From Certhia americana (taxonomy: Eukaryota > Chordata > Aves > Passeriformes > Certhiidae), in NCBI GenBank assembly GCA_018697195.1, contig CM031857.1:91204461-91268460 (forward strand): 64,000 bases of DNA, written 5' to 3'. A model generated the notes under the pieces. That model was not told the DNA's origin and did not search any database. It was given only the letters and a program-made list of their open reading frames with translations. The first letter of the stretch is position 1. Each line of letters opens with the position of its first letter. Below are positions 61,467 to 64,000 of the stretch, piece by piece. The position numbers and the translations under genes were made by a program.

Positions 61467-62761
61467 ATATTCCAATATATATTTTCAAAGTAATTTTTGA
61501 CCATGAACATGTGGCCAGTATTAATGGTCTATACATGGGGGTTTTTATCTGCCTGTAGCAAGTATCAAAAGTGCTTTTATGGTGACAGCTTATTCAACTG
61601 AGAAGTAGTTCTTTAAGATGCTGCTATGTTTCCCCTTACTGCAGCTATGTCTGTCTCATCTCCTTGAGCACTGCAGAGACTGGGCATGATGAGCATTTTG
61701 TGGACTGGGAATCTTGCTATGAGGGAACATGGTGAGACTTAGCATTTTGTAGATGGATTCAATGAACTGTGTGAGATCCCCAAAGCTTTCAACCATGACT
61801 ACATTCAATTCCTTCATGTCACTTGCTGTGAAATGTGTAATGGCCACAGCCATTGCTCTATGCAAGAGTTTGCCTGTAATTTTAATATAGTTGCTGTTAC
61901 AAGTTTGTTCCAATTGACATTTGTGAATTAAGAAAAATTGCTTTAGTTAAGTAGGCAATATTTCCAGGAAGAATGTTTCCTCCTGACAGAGATGTATTAT
62001 CACAAACCTTTACATCTTTACAAAAGGGCTTATAAAGATAGAAGTTAGTTGCATAAAAGGGCAAAAATAAAAATTATGTTAGCATTTTCATTGTCTTATC
62101 TTTCCTCTCTAGAGCACAGCCTATTATCTTGTGAAATATCTCTATATTATATATAATTACAAAAGTTTCAGTTCCATATTCTCCTTTAACTTTCCACACA
62201 TTTAAATCCTCTAGAGGGGAGCAGGAAGGAGAGCCAGACTTTCATAAAGGCTGGTATTCTCTGTGGACAGATGTATAAATTGGCAAATCTAGCTGTGGTC
62301 TGCATAAATTTTATAAGCACAACAAAATTGTGTGGCTTGCTGAGAGTGTGGAGGAAGATTTGTGTGACTATGAATGTAGCTTGCCCACAGACACTGTGCT
62401 TTTACTCTACTCGAAGTTTGGTTTTTTCTGTGTCTTTCATGCAATGGACATGAGAATTGTGTGCTAAATAGAAAAGGAGTAATAAACGGTAGTGATGGCA
62501 TCTGTGCCTTGTCATGATGCTTCCCAAAGCTGTTAGTTCTGAAAGGAAGCCTACCTGACTTGCAGCTGAGTGGGGAGGAAAGTGAATCAACATCTACACA
62601 GGGTGAAAAGGCCAGTGAGGGAAAGATTTTATCAAGAGTCTGTGGTTTGCAAAGCAGCAGTCTTTCCTGAGATGTTCAGTCTGTGCAGACTGAGGTGGCT
62701 TCTTCTGAGGAAGCTCATGTTTCCATACAACTGGTCCTTAGACAAAGGAAAGCTCTTCCTG

Positions 62762-62853
62762 ACTTTGTGTTCTAACCTTAGTTGGAGTAGGCTACTAAGT
62801 AGGCTACTAAGTAGAACTACTTTGTGTTCTAACCTTAGTTGGAGTAGGCTACT
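62762..62853 (+). repeat. Local tandem duplication, 57-bp period, 1.6 copies
   Basis: ACTTTGTGTTCTAACCTTAG with its continuation TTGGAGTAGGCTACT occurs at 62,762 and again at 62,819 without a mismatch over 35 bases. Inside the unit, GGCTACTAAGTA is itself repeated with a 12-base period. It is a recent replication-slippage event or a small variable repeat. Confidence 0.9.
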
Positions 62854-64000
62854 GCTGGCAAGGGACAGCAGTTCCCACCTTACCAACAGGTGAAAGTCTC
62901 TGCTGGACCCAGGCAGAAGCTGCTAACAGGGGGACTGGCTTTCTAGTGTCCAGAAATGTGGGTCAGAAAAAAATGTCTTTTGCTGGGAATTAATCCAGGG
63001 GAACTGATGTTTTATAATAGTGAACTTAGAGTGGAGATGGAAATATGACCAGAAACCATTGAAGAGGGATGTATGAGTAGTGAGCTAAGTACTATCATTA
63101 AGTGCCACCAACACTGTTTGGTACTCTACAAATAGACACGTCTACAAGGGCAGTCCTGCAGCAGCCATTCAGTGTTGACTGATTTTAAGACAGTCAAGGC
63201 TCCTGTTGCTTTGCTCCATTTTGATGCTACAGCTTCTGCAAAGCTGGCTGGTGCTGGAAAGGAAAGGCCAAGCTGTGACAAGTGCATGGTTGGTGTCTTC
63301 TACAATTAGTGCTTTAACATCCCCAGGTGAAAGGAGAGGATTCAAACTAACTTTCTGAGTATGCCTCTTTACTTTGCTTCCTAAAATAATTGTTTACTAT
63401 CAATTTACTACCCAAAATTAGGCCACCATTACAAATGATCTTCAGTGTTTCTGCAGAAAGATGAATGTAGCTGAATTTTCCTATACATGGTGATGGAGCT
63501 GTGATTCAAAGTCACGTAGAGTAGAAGTTGTGTCTTGAGTGGCACAGGCCTGCCCTGATGCATCTGAACTGGGGAGTGCATGTGCCTGTGTGACATTTCT
63601 AGAATGAGTCCTATAATGGGTATTAATTTACAGCTGAATATGGGAGGGTTTGTTCATGTTTTCATAGTGCTGTTGAAATTGAGTTCTACAATTAGCAACT
63701 ATTTTGCCTCCTCTATACTGAGAAGCACATGAGCAAAGAGGAATTTCTAATTTTTGCCTTAGTTTTCCATATTGCTTAGAGAGGGGAATAAGGGAAATGT
63801 CAGTTTTTCCACTCTTCCCTGCTATGCCCTTCCTCCCCCTCTGGAAAGAGAAGGTGGCTCAGGTTAATCATCAAAGGCAAGATATTAAGAACCCATTAGA
63901 AGGATAAGTGATTTATGAAGGCTTCCATGCTTTAAGGTCATGAGTCGAGGATTCCTTCCTTGAAATACTTAGCCCTTAGAGTGCCTTCCCATCTTTGCTT

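Larger units (their letters stand above)
56821..64000. other. Upstream flank of ATP11A, no gene recognised
   Basis: Unique-looking sequence to the right of the duplicated block. Parts are T- or G-rich on the plus strand, opposite to much of the intron. No coding exon, CR1 tail or RNA gene was recognised. It holds the 38-bp poly(A) tract and the 57-bp tandem duplication. An unrecognised non-coding transcript running rightward from the island would fit, but nothing proves it. Confidence 0.5.

Noticed and set aside
61271..61510. Minus-strand frame containing a long Phe run
   Set aside because: The Phe run is simply the 38-bp poly(A) tract translated on the opposite strand.
1..64000. Bacterial-type systems: operons, CRISPR, insertion sequences, defence genes
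   Set aside because: The composition, CR1 LINE tails, splice signal and CpG island show vertebrate nuclear DNA, and no such feature is present.

Overview
The window looks like vertebrate nuclear DNA, most likely from a bird and possibly a songbird. It is AT-rich and gene-poor. It carries several truncated LINE tails with the avian CR1 3' signature, has few other interspersed repeats, and holds one very GC-rich CpG island. No bacterial gene layout, operon, phage or CRISPR array is present. Almost all open frames are short chance frames. The longest ones lie in the stop-poor GC-rich island and are not genes.

One gene can be identified. On the minus strand at 48,753-48,791, a Kozak-context ATG is followed by 13 codons and a GTGAGT splice donor. 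The 13 residues match the N-terminus of ATP11A, a P4-type phospholipid flippase, at 11 positions. ATP11A therefore starts at about 48.8 kb and is transcribed leftward. Positions 1-48,752 are then the first part of a long intron 1, and positions beyond about 49 kb are the promoter CpG island and upstream flank. No second ATP11A exon was found by eye.

The most striking feature is a head-to-tail direct duplication: copy A 47,021-51,984 and copy B 51,985-56,820, about 4.9 kb each. It contains the CpG island, exon 1 and the proximal upstream sequence. The copies differ largely by scattered short insertions and deletions. Their quality is complementary: in the left half copy A is intact and copy B is broken, while in the right half copy B reads better, for example at a CR1 tail. 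The low-quality stretch is therefore about 49.3-54.2 kb, one repeat period long. The simplest reading is an assembly artefact: a gap in the GC-rich promoter was filled with one error-prone long read whose flanks were not collapsed. The real locus is probably single-copy.

Layout: 1-47.0 kb is intron 1 with CR1 fragments near 7.0, 17.4 and 24.7 kb, a possible ancient LINE relic near 22.3 kb, an isolated GC-rich island at 8.6-9.0 kb, poly(A) tracts and small perfect inverted repeats. 47.0-56.8 kb is the duplicated promoter block. It includes ACTGGGAG-rich degenerate repeats, a CR1 tail and a segment resembling a retroviral LTR promoter and poly(A) region. 56.8-64.0 kb is upstream flank with no recognised gene, a 38-bp poly(A) tract and a 57-bp local tandem duplication.

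I found no convincing new biological system. The useful results are the ATP11A start, the likely false duplication, the LTR-like segment beside the promoter, and a visual hint of a strand-composition switch at the island.
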